Positions 42,906 through 51,999 of a stretch of DNA of 64,000 nucleotides are shown here, piece by piece. The position numbers were made by a program, and so were the translations under genes. Under the pieces are notes generated by a model, which saw nothing but the letters and a program-made list of their open reading frames with translations, was not told where the DNA came from and made no database searches. The DNA is taken from NCBI GenBank assembly GCA_016719535.1, contig JADJYX010000043.1, positions 62,001-126,000 on the forward strand, written 5' to 3'. The first letter of the stretch is position 1; every line of letters begins with the position of its first letter. The stretch is from Rubrivivax sp. (GTDB lineage Bacteria > Pseudomonadota > Gammaproteobacteria > Burkholderiales > Burkholderiaceae_C).

Positions 42906-44927
42906 TCAGCGCTGAACCGGTTCGATCGTCGTCACCCGCGCCACACCCATCGTGCTGTCGACAAAGATCACGTCCTCACCGTTGCGCTGCAACAGGCCGC
43001 TGCCGCCGAGCTGCTGAATGCCGAGAAAGCGCCGACCATCGAACAGGCTCGCGCCCTGGCGCCGGACACTGCCGACATCGGCGCGCCCCAAACCGCCGGC
43101 TGGCCGCAGAAAGGCGGGCGTACTTCCAAGAACGCGGCGTGCCCGATCGGCGTCATAGCGCACGACATCACCGGTCAGGTCGTGGAAATAGCCGTCGATG
43201 ACGATCAGGGCATCGCTGTTGTCGGCGCCGAAGACCGATTCCTGCTCCCGGTGATCGTAGCCCGTGGTCGCTTGGTCGAGCCGCCAGGCGGCAGGCCGCA
43301 GCGGGGCCACGATGACGCCACGCTCCAGACGCTGGTACTGGCTGCCGTCGCTGCGCACGATGTGCAGGCCCCCGCCGGTCTGGCCGTTACCTGCCTGCAC
43401 GTAGACGTCTTCGCCGATCGTCGTGATCGCCGGCGGCAACGCGCTGTTGCCCGGGAGGGTGACGATGATGTCGACGCTGCCGCCTGTGCGGGGGACTGAC
43501 ACCACGGCCGTGGGCGCCGCGCTGCCGGCCACCGCCAGCACACGCGTGGGCGTCAGAAAGAGCCGATCATCGCCCGGCGGCAGACCATCGGTCACCGTGC
43601 GCACGGTCAGGTCGGGGGCAACGTGGATCAGGCGGCGGCCATTGCCGCTGATGAAGTACAGACCGCTCGCATCTTCGACGACCGTCGGTCCGCCTGCGCG
43701 CAGCCCGCCAGTGGCCAGCGTGGCGGGCGCCGCCGATCCCGCCAGCTTCACGGCACGAATCTGTTCGTTCGACGGCGCGAACGAGTTGCCCTGGTAATAG
43801 AGCAGGTAGCGACTGTCTCCCCGGCCGTGGACGCCATAGGCTTTTACGCTCGTACCATCGGTGGCCTGGCTGTTATCCACCAGCACACGCCGGGTTGCGA
43901 AGGTGGCGTCGGTCAGCAGCACGCGCTGATCCTGCTGGACGATGAAACCCTCGATGGCGCCTCGTGCATCACGCACCGCAGCCTGCGGTCGCCCCTCGAC
44001 GCGCAGCGGCGCCATCGCAGGCGGCATGTCCAGTCGCACCGCACGGTACGACCTTTCGCTGTAACAGTTCGAGACTCCGTCGGCCGGCGCCGGGAATACC
44101 AGCACCGCCCTTTCGGGCGCCGTCCAGTCCTGAAACACCTGCTGATCGCCCTCGCACACAGCCAGCGTACTCAACGACGACACCTGTGACGATGACGGCA
44201 CCTGGCCCGCCCCCGGCTCCAGGTCCAGGCGGTAGAGCCGGCCGTTGCGGAAGTAGGTCCGCCAGCGCTCTCGCAGCCGCCACACCTCCTGAGTCACGGC
44301 ATCGACATCGGCGGCAAAGATCTGGGCGTGGTGCATCCACGTCCCTGCCGCCTCGACCTGGCGGTACTGGGCAGGCTGTGCGCCATCGATCGCGATCAGA
44401 TCGCCGAGCCGATCCGTGCTCTGCAGGTCGTAGTACGGGGTCGACACATCGACGACACTGCCTGCCAGTGGCGCCGATCCTGCCAACCAGGTCGCGGCCC
44501 GCGTCGCCGGCCGGATGAACTGGGCCAGCGGCCCCACGAACTGCGGCTGGCTTCCGAACTCACCGCCCATCACATACACGGCCAGCTGCTCGACTCCTTG
44601 GCCAGCCGGCATCAGAACGCCCAGGTAGACACCGGTCTCGGGGTAGAAGCGATAGAGGAACGGCGGCAGCGATTGCGTGGGCTTGTGCCCGGGGAAATAG
44701 GCCGGGTAACTTGCCTCGCCGAAGTCCAGCAACTGACGTGCCGCGTCCTCGGGGCTCACTCCCTGCGTCGTGAGCGAAAGTGCACGCATGCGCAGCGTCG
44801 CCAGCGAGGACTCGGCCCGGGTCTGGTCCGTAGCCTGATGGGTGTGATCGGCCCGTTGTTCGCCACCGCACCCGGCCAGGCCTGCCAGCAGGGCAGCGAT
44901 GGCCACAACGACGGTCCAAGTCTTCAT
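42906..44927 (-). CDS. Large hypothetical lipoprotein, beta-propeller-like
   Basis: A 673-residue protein of unknown function. GGAGG precedes the ATG at 44927. The lipoprotein signal is hydrophobic VVVAIAALLAGLAGCGG with Cys near residue 20. A segment near residues 60-120 (EDAARQLLDFGEASYPAYFPGH, then FLYRFYPETGVYLGV) resembles a short N-terminal domain of other betaproteobacterial lipoproteins. The rest consists of repeated short strands with GGLxxxxPTVVED, GLYFISGNGRRLIHV and VYVQAGNGQTGG motifs, suggesting a beta-propeller. GC is visibly lower than the flanks and it adjoins transposon debris and a tRNA gene, so it may be acquired. No paralogue or partner is adjacent. Confidence 0.75.
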   Translation of the reverse strand: MKTWTVVVAIAALLAGLAGCGGEQRADHTHQATDQTRAESSLATLRMRALSLTTQGVSPEDAARQLLDFGEASYPAYFPGHKPTQSLPPFLYRFYPETGVYLGVLMPAGQGVEQLAVYVMGGEFGSQPQFVGPLAQFIRPATRAATWLAGSAPLAGSVVDVSTPYYDLQSTDRLGDLIAIDGAQPAQYRQVEAAGTWMHHAQIFAADVDAVTQEVWRLRERWRTYFRNGRLYRLDLEPGAGQVPSSSQVSSLSTLAVCEGDQQVFQDWTAPERAVLVFPAPADGVSNCYSERSYRAVRLDMPPAMAPLRVEGRPQAAVRDARGAIEGFIVQQDQRVLLTDATFATRRVLVDNSQATDGTSVKAYGVHGRGDSRYLLYYQGNSFAPSNEQIRAVKLAGSAAPATLATGGLRAGGPTVVEDASGLYFISGNGRRLIHVAPDLTVRTVTDGLPPGDDRLFLTPTRVLAVAGSAAPTAVVSVPRTGGSVDIIVTLPGNSALPPAITTIGEDVYVQAGNGQTGGGLHIVRSDGSQYQRLERGVIVAPLRPAAWRLDQATTGYDHREQESVFGADNSDALIVIDGYFHDLTGDVVRYDADRARRVLGSTPAFLRPAGGLGRADVGSVRRQGASLFDGRRFLGIQQLGGSGLLQRNGEDVIFVDSTMGVARVTTIEPVQR

Positions 44928-45178
44928 CTTCTGTACCTCCGTGCACAAGAAGCACTGGTCTGCTGCGCATTCTCCAGTCTAAGGATGACTGACGTCGCTG
45001 ACCAGGTTCAGGCAGGTTCAGGGACCGCAAGGTTCCGTGCTCGAGACCGTGCATGCCGTGGTCATCGAAGACGCTCTGGTGGCGATCAAGCGGGTTTGCA
45101 GCTTCCTGGCGCGGATCACCTGATGCCGCCGGCCAGCGGGAGTTGCAGCGCCAGGTCAGCCACGCCGCCCACGCCCCC
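44928..45178. other. Intergenic region between the lipoprotein gene and modC
   Basis: About 250 bp. It must hold the promoter of the lipoprotein gene (minus strand) and the 3' end of the mod operon. I see no complete gene, tRNA or clear terminator. A 25-codon open stretch ending at about 45123 has no recognisable homology. Confidence 0.5.
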
Positions 45179-46330
45179 TCAGCCGGTGCGCACCGGCATC
45201 ACATGCACCTGCCGCAGGTCCAGCCGCACGGCCACTGCGGCATCGGCGCGCAGGTCCTGGCGCTGCGCGCCCGACAGCGTCAGCACCAGGCGTGCACCGG
45301 GCACCGCGGCGATGGACAGCGTGACCAGCGTGATCTCGCCCAGGTGCCGCGCCTCGCGCACCTCGGCGCCAAAGTCGCCCGGCTCCATCTCCGCGGGTGG
45401 CAGCAGCCGGATGCCGTCGCTGGGGATGACCCAGTGGACCGCCTGCCCGGGCGGCAGCCGGCCCTTGTCCTGCACGCGCAGCAGCGGGCCCGATGCATCC
45501 GCGCCGGCAGCGGTGGCGGCCTCGGGCGTCCAGCGCAGCCAGCCCTGGCCCGGCGCATCGGCCGGCCCCAGCCAGCAGCCCTGGAAGCGGTTCTGGATGC
45601 CCACCAGGTCGGCCACGCGCGCATTGCGCGGCTGCGTGTGGATCTGCGCCGGCGTGCCCTGCTGCAGCACCTGGCCGCCGTCGATCACCACCAGCCGGTC
45701 GGCCAGCAGCCGCGCTTCGTCGAGGTCGTGCGTCACCAGCACGATGGGAATGGCCAGATCCTGCCGCAGGTCGGCCAGCAGGCGGTAGAGCGCCTGGCGG
45801 CTCATCTGGTCGACCGCCGAGAAGGGTTCGTCCAGCAGCAGCAGCCGCGGTTCACGCGCCAGGGCCCGCGCCACCGCCACGCGCTGCTGCTGGCCGCCCG
45901 ACAAGGCCGCCGGCCGGCGTGCCTGCTGCTCGGCGCTCAGCCCGACATGGTCCAGCCAGCGGCGGGCGCGCGGCAGCCGCTCGGCGCGCGGGCGGTCCAG
46001 CAAGGACAGCGCGACGTTGCCCGCCGCGTCCAGGTGGGGCATCAGCGCATAGTTCTGGAAGACGACGCCGACATGGCGCTGCTGCGGGCGCAGGAAGATG
46101 CCGCGGCCGGTGTCGCACCAGCACTCGCCGCCCACCGTGACGCGGCCGCGCTGCGGCCGCATCAGCCCCGCCAGCACGCGCATCAGCGAGGTCTTGCCGG
46201 CGCCCGACGGGCCCACCAGCGCCAGCAGCTCGCCAGCCTCGCAGCGCAGCCCGCCGCGCAGCGGCATCGGGTGCGTCTGCTCGACCTCGACCGTCAGCGC
46301 CCTGTCCGTCGGCGGCGCCGGGGCACTCAT
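45179..46330 (-). CDS. modC: Molybdate ABC transporter ATPase ModC
   Basis: A 383-residue ATPase. Walker A is GPSGAGKTS at 40-48, Q-loop VVFQNYALMPHL, signature LSGGQQQRVAVARAL, Walker B LLLLDEPFSAVD and H-loop LVTHDLDEARLLAD. The C-terminal 130 residues form a TOBE/MOP-like domain that can bind oxyanion (EVREARHLGEITLVTLSI). The start overlaps the modB stop (ATGA, 46327-46330). Molybdate is favoured over tungstate by gene order modABC, although sequence alone cannot separate them. Confidence 0.92.
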   Translation of the reverse strand: MSAPAPPTDRALTVEVEQTHPMPLRGGLRCEAGELLALVGPSGAGKTSLMRVLAGLMRPQRGRVTVGGECWCDTGRGIFLRPQQRHVGVVFQNYALMPHLDAAGNVALSLLDRPRAERLPRARRWLDHVGLSAEQQARRPAALSGGQQQRVAVARALAREPRLLLLDEPFSAVDQMSRQALYRLLADLRQDLAIPIVLVTHDLDEARLLADRLVVIDGGQVLQQGTPAQIHTQPRNARVADLVGIQNRFQGCWLGPADAPGQGWLRWTPEAATAAGADASGPLLRVQDKGRLPPGQAVHWVIPSDGIRLLPPAEMEPGDFGAEVREARHLGEITLVTLSIAAVPGARLVLTLSGAQRQDLRADAAVAVRLDLRQVHVMPVRTG

Positions 46331-46992
46331 CGCCGCACCGCCAGCCGCGCCGAGGCGAAGAACGACGCCGCCACCGCCGCCAGCGAGAACACCAGCAGCA
46401 GCAACGCCATCTGGTGGGCGCCTGCCAGGTCGAAGGACTGCACCCGGTCGTAGATCGAGATGGCGATGGTCCGGGTCTCGCCGGGGATGCTGCCGCCCAC
46501 CATCAGCACGACGCCGAATTCACCCAGCGTGTGCACGAAGGTCAGCACCATCGCCGACAGCACGCCGGGCCAGGCCAGCGGCAGTTCCACGCGCCAGAAG
46601 GTCTGCCAGGCCGACAGCCCGCTGACGGCCGCGGCCTCGGCCAGGTCGGCGGGGATGGCCTCGAAGGCACGCTGCACCGGCTGCACCAGAAAGGGCACGT
46701 TGAAGATCACCGAGGCGATCAGCAGGCCGGGAAAGTTGAAGCTGAGCTGCACGCCGAGGTGCTCGCGCACCCAGGCCCCCAGCGGCGACGCACCGCCCAG
46801 CGACACCAGCAGGTAATAGCCCAGCACGGTGGGCGGCAGCACCAGCGGCAGCACCACCAGGGCTTCGATCCAGGCCTTGCCGGCAAAGGGCGTGCGCGCC
46901 AGCCAGCGCCCCAGCCACAGGCCGGCGGGCAGCAGCACCGCCAGCGTGGCGGCGGCCAGTTGCAGGGAAAGGATCAGCGCCTGCCAGTCCAT
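46327..46992 (-). CDS. modB: Molybdate ABC transporter permease ModB
   Basis: A 221-residue permease with five hydrophobic helices. The order LVLPLVLPPTVLGYYLL, FEAIPADLAEAAAVSGLSAWQTF (EAA loop contacting ModC), and LGEFGVVLMVGGSIPGETRTIAISIYD is diagnostic of ModB. It begins with the ATG at 46992, 20 bp after modA, and overlaps modC. Confidence 0.95.
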   Translation of the reverse strand: MDWQALILSLQLAAATLAVLLPAGLWLGRWLARTPFAGKAWIEALVVLPLVLPPTVLGYYLLVSLGGASPLGAWVREHLGVQLSFNFPGLLIASVIFNVPFLVQPVQRAFEAIPADLAEAAAVSGLSAWQTFWRVELPLAWPGVLSAMVLTFVHTLGEFGVVLMVGGSIPGETRTIAISIYDRVQSFDLAGAHQMALLLLVFSLAAVAASFFASARLAVRR

Positions 46993-47012
46993 GTGCCGCC
47001 GACCTTCGCCGG

Positions 47013-47798
47013 TCAGTCCTGGGGCATCTCGAAGCCGTAGCGCTTCAGGACCGCCTGCGCGGCCGGCGTCGACAAGTGGTCGTGGAACGCGCGCGCGGCC
47101 GGAGGCGCCCCCTTGACGAGCACCATGCGCTGCTTCAGCGGCTGATGCCAGGATTCGGGGATGAGGGCGAAGGTCCCCTTTCGGGCCACCGCCGGCGCCA
47201 GCGCCAGCGACAGCGCGACGATGCCGCCCTGCGTCGACCCCGAGACGGCAAACTGCGCCGTCTGCGAGATGTTCTCGCCGAACACCAGCTTGGGCTGGAT
47301 GGCCGGCCAGAGGCCGGCGTGCTGCAGCGCCTCCTTCGCGCGCGCGCCGTAGGGGGCGTGGTCGGGGTTGGCGATGGCCAGCTTCTGCAGCCGTCCGTCC
47401 TTCAGTGCCGCGGCCAGGTCCTTCAGCTCGCCATCGGCCTTCAAGGGCGAACCCGGCGGCACCATGATGCCGATGCGGCCCCGCGCATAGGCGCGGCCGC
47501 GGTCCTCGGTCTTGCCGGCGTCGGCCAGCTGGTAGACAAAGCCCTCGTCGGCCGACATGAACAGGTGAAACGGCGCGCCCTGCAGGATCTGCGTCTTGAA
47601 CTGGCCCGACGAGCCGAAGACCAGCCGCAGCCGGTGGCCGGTGGTCCTCTCGAAGGCGGCGGCCAGTTCCTCGACTGCAAACTGCAGGTCGGACGCCGCC
47701 GCCACCGTGGGCACGGTCTGGGCGCGCGCCGGCAGCGTGGCGAAGGCGGCCAGGGCCAGCGCGGCCAGGTGCCGGCGCCGGCGGGTTGGCGGCCTCAC
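47013..47798 (-). CDS. modA: Molybdate ABC transporter substrate-binding protein ModA
   Basis: Periplasmic molybdate receptor of 261 residues from a GTG at 47798. This start overlaps the rdgC stop (GTGA, 47795-47798), a pattern repeated in this genome, and gives the signal peptide RPPTRRRRHLAALALAAFATLPARA. An ATG six codons upstream (47816) is the alternative. The mature protein starts TVAAASDLQFAVEELAAAFE, followed by VFGSSGQFKTQI and FMSADEGF, the ligand-contact loops of ModA. GENISQTAQFAVSGSTQGGIVALSLA fits the second lobe. Molybdenum may be needed for molybdoenzymes elsewhere; none is in the window. Confidence 0.93.
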   Translation of the reverse strand: MRPPTRRRRHLAALALAAFATLPARAQTVPTVAAASDLQFAVEELAAAFERTTGHRLRLVFGSSGQFKTQILQGAPFHLFMSADEGFVYQLADAGKTEDRGRAYARGRIGIMVPPGSPLKADGELKDLAAALKDGRLQKLAIANPDHAPYGARAKEALQHAGLWPAIQPKLVFGENISQTAQFAVSGSTQGGIVALSLALAPAVARKGTFALIPESWHQPLKQRMVLVKGAPPAARAFHDHLSTPAAQAVLKRYGFEMPQD

Positions 47799-48784
47799 GC
47801 GGGCACCGGGTCCCATGGCGCACTTTCGTCGGACGCCGCCGGCTGCGGTGCCGGCGCCGGGGCGGCCGGCTGCCGCTCCTGCAGCCCGCCCAGCGCCTCG
47901 ATCAGGTCGGGCAGCAGCCGGCGCAGCTCGCCGGTGGCGATCGCCACGTCGGCATCGAAGCCGCCGTCGTCGGGCCCACCCTGCGCGGCGTCGACGCCCG
48001 CGGCTTCCAGCACCCCATCCAGCAACTGGATCTTCTTCAGCGTCAGCCCTTCGGTGAGCACGAAGGACACGCGGCCGGCCCAGGTCATCGCCAGCTGCGT
48101 GGGCAGCTTGCCCTGCCGGATGTGGTCGCCGACCTCGTCGATGTCCAGCGTGTGGCGCGCATAGCGCACGGTGGCCTTCTCGCTGTCGGGCTGCCTGAGC
48201 TCGCACTCGCGGTCGATGGTGAAGCCCGCAGGTGGCTCCTTGTCGGCCAGCCACTGCGCCATCGCGCTGGCCGGCGACAGCGCGGTCTGCAGCAGCGCCA
48301 GCTCGAGGCCACCGCCCAGGTGCTCGATCAGCCGCGTGACGATACCGTCGGCGCGCTTGCTGCTGCCGGTGCCCACCCAGACCACACCCGCCTTCGGGTC
48401 CACCCACACCCGCGTATCCGACCGCTTGGGGAAGGCGCGCGGCAGCAGGCTGTGCACCACCGCGTCCTTCAGCTCGCGCGCGAGCTTGCCGCGCGGGCGG
48501 CGGCCGGTCTCCTGCTCGATCTGGTCGAGCTTTGCCTGCAGCTGCGTCTTCACCACGCCGCCGGGCACGGCCTTGGTCTCGGTGCACAGCTGCAGCACGA
48601 GCTGCCCGCCCACGCTCTCGGCCAGCGCGGCGTGCCGGTCGCCACGCGGCGCCACCCAGCCGGCCGATTCGGGCTGCGTGGCCCCGCATTCGACGAAAGG
48701 CCCGCCCGCCAGGCGGTTTTCGATCTCGGTCAGCGTCGGCTGGTCCCAGTGTTCGATGCGGTAGATCAGGGCGTTCTTGAACAT
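47795..48784 (-). CDS. rdgC: Recombination-associated protein RdgC
   Basis: Nucleoid-associated ring protein that binds double-stranded DNA and limits RecA activity. The protein of 329 residues begins MFKNALIYRI, the conserved RdgC start, so I use the ATG at 48784. Other landmarks are WVAPRGD, LQLCTETKAVPGGVV, ELKDAVVHSLLPRAFPKRSDT and YARHTLDIDEVGDHIRQGK. The tail is extended and Pro/Ala-rich relative to the roughly 300-residue E. coli protein. Its stop overlaps the modA start. Confidence 0.94.
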   Translation of the reverse strand: MFKNALIYRIEHWDQPTLTEIENRLAGGPFVECGATQPESAGWVAPRGDRHAALAESVGGQLVLQLCTETKAVPGGVVKTQLQAKLDQIEQETGRRPRGKLARELKDAVVHSLLPRAFPKRSDTRVWVDPKAGVVWVGTGSSKRADGIVTRLIEHLGGGLELALLQTALSPASAMAQWLADKEPPAGFTIDRECELRQPDSEKATVRYARHTLDIDEVGDHIRQGKLPTQLAMTWAGRVSFVLTEGLTLKKIQLLDGVLEAAGVDAAQGGPDDGGFDADVAIATGELRRLLPDLIEALGGLQERQPAAPAPAPQPAASDESAPWDPVPA

Positions 48785-48847
48785 GTCGGCGTCGGGGCGT
48801 GGCAGCGGCCGGCAAGCCGCCGGCACGGGGCCGCGAGTGTAGGCCCC

Positions 48848-49561
<714 letters not shown>

Positions 49562-49574
49562 CCGCGCGCGCCGC

Positions 49575-50276
49575 TCAGCGCGTGCGGAACAGGCCCTGGG
49601 CGTCGGCGAGCAAGGCATCGGTGCGCCCGGCATCGGCCGGGTCGAAGCGCTCGGCCGGCGGCACCTGCAGCAGCGCGCGCGCCGCGGCCTCGTCGCCGTC
49701 CAGCCAGCGGTCCCAGTCGGCCGGCTCCAGCGGCACCACCGAACGCTTGTCCTGCGCATCGGCGGGAAGCTGGGGGTCGGGCTTGTGCAGGCGGCCCAGC
49801 AGCGGATGGCCGTCGCAATTGATGGTGATCATCGTGAAGCTGGGCACGATCTCGCCGCTGGCCGGGTCGGTCCATGCCGACCAGAGTCCGCCCAGCGCCC
49901 AGGGCGCGCCGTCGGCGCGGCGCATGCGCCACCAGATGTTGCGGCCGGTCTCCCAGTTCGGCTCCTGGTACCAGGCGCAGGGGATCAGGCAGCGCTGGCC
50001 GCGGCGCCAGGCGTCGCGGTAGGTGGGACGCGAGGCGATCGATTCGGCGCGCGCATTGTTGGTGAGGATGGCGCGTGACTCGGGCCGGCGCACCTTGCTG
50101 CCCGGCGCGATCATCCCCCACTGCGCCATCAGCGGCTGCAGCCCGGCGCCGGCGCGGCGCAGGATCAGCCCGTGGTTGTACGGGCCCACCGCCACCTCGC
50201 GGTAGCCCTCGGGCAGCAGCGTGCGGAAATGGCGCTCGACATGGTCGCGCGGCGCCATGTGGTAGAGGTTGCACAT
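49575..50276 (-). CDS. SOS response-associated peptidase (SRAP, YedK/HMCES type)
   Basis: A 233-residue protein that covalently shields abasic sites in single-stranded DNA through its N-terminal Cys. The ATG at 50276 gives MCNLYHM, placing the required Cys at position 2. TNNARAESIASRPTYRDA, CLIPCAWYQEP (with the active-site Glu) and LHKPDPQLPADAQDKRSVV (with the active-site His) are family hallmarks. It is divergent from the riboflavin-controlled ribH across 95 bp. Confidence 0.93.
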   Translation of the reverse strand: MCNLYHMAPRDHVERHFRTLLPEGYREVAVGPYNHGLILRRAGAGLQPLMAQWGMIAPGSKVRRPESRAILTNNARAESIASRPTYRDAWRRGQRCLIPCAWYQEPNWETGRNIWWRMRRADGAPWALGGLWSAWTDPASGEIVPSFTMITINCDGHPLLGRLHKPDPQLPADAQDKRSVVPLEPADWDRWLDGDEAAARALLQVPPAERFDPADAGRTDALLADAQGLFRTR

Positions 50277-50369
50277 GGGACGCAATGTACCTGGGCGTCA
50301 CGCGTGCGACGTGCCCGCGGCGGTAGCCCGCCTAGACTGCAGGCGCCCTCTGCGCTGCAGGGGGCGTGC

Positions 50370-50522
50370 GTTCTCAGGGCGGGGTGGAAGTCCCCACCGG
50401 CGGTAGCTGCGGGGCTTGCCCCGCAGGAGCCCGCGAGCGCCTGGCCAGCCCATCCGCCGGCCAGGGTCAGCAGACCTGGTGCGAAGCCAGGGCCGACGGT
50501 CACAGTCCGGATGAAAGAGCAA
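50370..50522 (+). ncRNA. FMN riboswitch (RFN element)
   Basis: The RFN core is present: TTCTCAGGGCGGGGTGGAAG, then TCCCCACCGGCGGTAG, AGCCCGCGAGCGC, GTCAGCAGACCTGGTG and the closing CACAGTCCGGATGAAAGAGC. The variable P3 arm is GC-rich. It lies 120 bp before ribH on the same strand and should lower RibH synthesis when FMN is abundant. Confidence 0.95.
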
Positions 50523-50642
50523 CGCACCCGCGCGGGCTGCTGCGGCCGCCGCGCGGTCGCGGCGTGCCGCGGCCGCGCGGCTGCGGGCGGCCCGCTGCGG
50601 GCGCGCGCCCTGATTCCTGTGCTTCCAACCTTCGAGGAAACC

Positions 50643-51131
50643 ATGAATCAGACCCCAGCCATCCCTTCCCCCGCCGCCACCGACGGCCCGCCGCCGCGCA
50701 TCGCGGTGATCTGTTCGTCCTGGCACCGCGAGATCGTGCACCGCGCACGCGATGCGCTGCAGGCCGAGCTGCAACACCAGGGCGTGCCGCCGTCGCAGCT
50801 CGTGCACCACGACGTGCCCGGTGCCTTCGAGATCCCGCTGCTGGCACAGCGGCTGGCGCGCCGCGGCTCGGTGGATGCCATCGTCGCCTGTGGCCTGGTG
50901 GTCGATGGCGGCATCTACCGCCACGAATTCGTCGCCCAGGCGGTGATCGACGGCCTGATGCGCGTGCAGCTCGACGGCGGGGTGCCGGTGTTCTCGGCCG
51001 TGCTCACGCCGCAGGCCTTCCACGAGCATGCCGAGCACCAGGGCTTCTTCGCCGCCCACTTCGAGAAGAAAGGCGTCGAGGTGGCGCAGGCCTGCCTGGG
51101 CCAGCTGGCGGCGCTGCGGCGCGCCGCCTGA
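50643..51131 (+). CDS. ribH: 6,7-dimethyl-8-ribityllumazine synthase (type II RibH)
   Basis: Penultimate enzyme of riboflavin synthesis, 162 residues. The ATG at 50643 follows GAGGAAACC. IAVICSSWHREIVHRA, VPGAFEIPLLAQRL, CGLVVDGGIYRHEFVAQAVIDG and VLTPQAFHEHAEHQGFFAAHF are the lumazine synthase active-site stretches. The extended His-rich FHEHAEHQGFF helix and VEVAQAC tail match the type II (RibH2, decameric) enzymes of Brucella and Mesorhizobium rather than the housekeeping type I. It is preceded by an FMN riboswitch, as type II genes often are. Confidence 0.94.
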   Translation: MNQTPAIPSPAATDGPPPRIAVICSSWHREIVHRARDALQAELQHQGVPPSQLVHHDVPGAFEIPLLAQRLARRGSVDAIVACGLVVDGGIYRHEFVAQAVIDGLMRVQLDGGVPVFSAVLTPQAFHEHAEHQGFFAAHFEKKGVEVAQACLGQLAALRRAA

Positions 51132-51200
51132 CGCGCGCCGCGGGGCTTGGGTTATGGTGCGCGAACGATGCGCCATCGCCCGTCCGCCGCCCCTTGCGCC

Positions 51201-51611
51201 ATGCGTCGGCGCCGCCTGCCGACGCTGGCCACGGCGCTGCTGCTGAGCGGCTGCATCGTGGTGCCGCGCACGGCCGAGGTCTACGACCCGAAGTGCCGCA
51301 CCATGGTGCGCCAGATGGTGCTGGAGACGGCCGTCATCGGCACCATCGGCCACTGCAGCAACGACGGCTGCGCGGTGATGCTGGCATCGATGGGCATCGT
51401 CTCCGCGGCCAGCGCGGTGGTCTCGGGCAGCGTGGCGATCATCGGCAACATCCTCTACTGGGCCGAGCGCCGCGGCCAATGCCCGCCGCAGCCGTCGGGC
51501 ACGGCGGCGCCCGCGACGCCCGCGGCCGCGCCGGCTTCGGGCGTGCGCCCGCGGCCGCCGGTGGTGCCCGGGCTGATCCCGTTCCCGCCAGCGCCGAAGG
51601 AGACACCATGA
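51201..51611 (+). CDS. Small lipoprotein of unknown function
   Basis: The ATG at 51201 gives 136 residues and a compact lipoprotein signal (RRRRLPTLATALLLSGC). An in-frame ATG at 51168 is possible. The mature part has four Cys after the lipid Cys (DPKCRTMV, GHCSNDGC, GQCPP) and a hydrophobic Gly/Ala/Ser/Val segment (ASMGIVSAASAVVSGSVAIIG), then a Pro/Ala-rich tail. No family is recognised. Its stop overlaps the VOC gene start (ATGA, 51608-51611). Confidence 0.75.
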   Translation: MRRRRLPTLATALLLSGCIVVPRTAEVYDPKCRTMVRQMVLETAVIGTIGHCSNDGCAVMLASMGIVSAASAVVSGSVAIIGNILYWAERRGQCPPQPSGTAAPATPAAAPASGVRPRPPVVPGLIPFPPAPKETP

Positions 51612-51982
51612 AACTGTCCGCCCTGCGCCTGCATGTGCACCGGCTCGAGCGCGCGGCCGATTTCTACGGCACGCGCCTGGGCCTGCCGCTGCGCGTGGAC
51701 GGCCGTCGCCAGGGCTGGTGCGTCTTCGACCTCGGCGGCGGTGTCGACCTGGTGGTCGAGGCCGTGGCCCCGGACGCCGACGAGGACGAGCAGGCGCTCG
51801 TCGGCCGCCCCACCGGGGTGTCGTTCGCGGTGGACGACATCCAGGCCGCGCAGCAGGCGCTGGCCGCGCGCGGCGTGCCTTTTGCGTCGGCGCCCGAGCG
51901 CCAGGCCTGGGGCGGCTGGACGACGAGCTTCGAGGATCCCGACGGCAATGCGCTGCAGCTGGTGCAGCACCCCTCGGCCTGA
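51608..51982 (+). CDS. VOC family protein (glyoxalase/bleomycin resistance fold)
   Basis: A 124-residue single-unit vicinal oxygen chelate protein. It begins KLSALRLHVHRLERAADFYGTRLGLPL and ends WTTSFEDPDGNALQLVQ, the paired beta-alpha-beta-beta-beta signature. His near residue 9 and Glu/Gln near the end could be metal ligands. Reaction is unknown. It is coupled to the preceding lipoprotein gene by ATGA. Confidence 0.85.
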   Translation: MKLSALRLHVHRLERAADFYGTRLGLPLRVDGRRQGWCVFDLGGGVDLVVEAVAPDADEDEQALVGRPTGVSFAVDDIQAAQQALAARGVPFASAPERQAWGGWTTSFEDPDGNALQLVQHPSA

Positions 51983-51999
51983 CCCGCGGCGACCCCACG

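Noticed and set aside
45000..45123. A small gene between the lipoprotein gene and modC
   Set aside because: The open stretch is short, without a ribosome-binding site or recognisable homology.
42516..45178. Integrative island with a tRNA-derived attachment site
   Set aside because: No integrase gene and no copy of the tRNA 3' end were found downstream.
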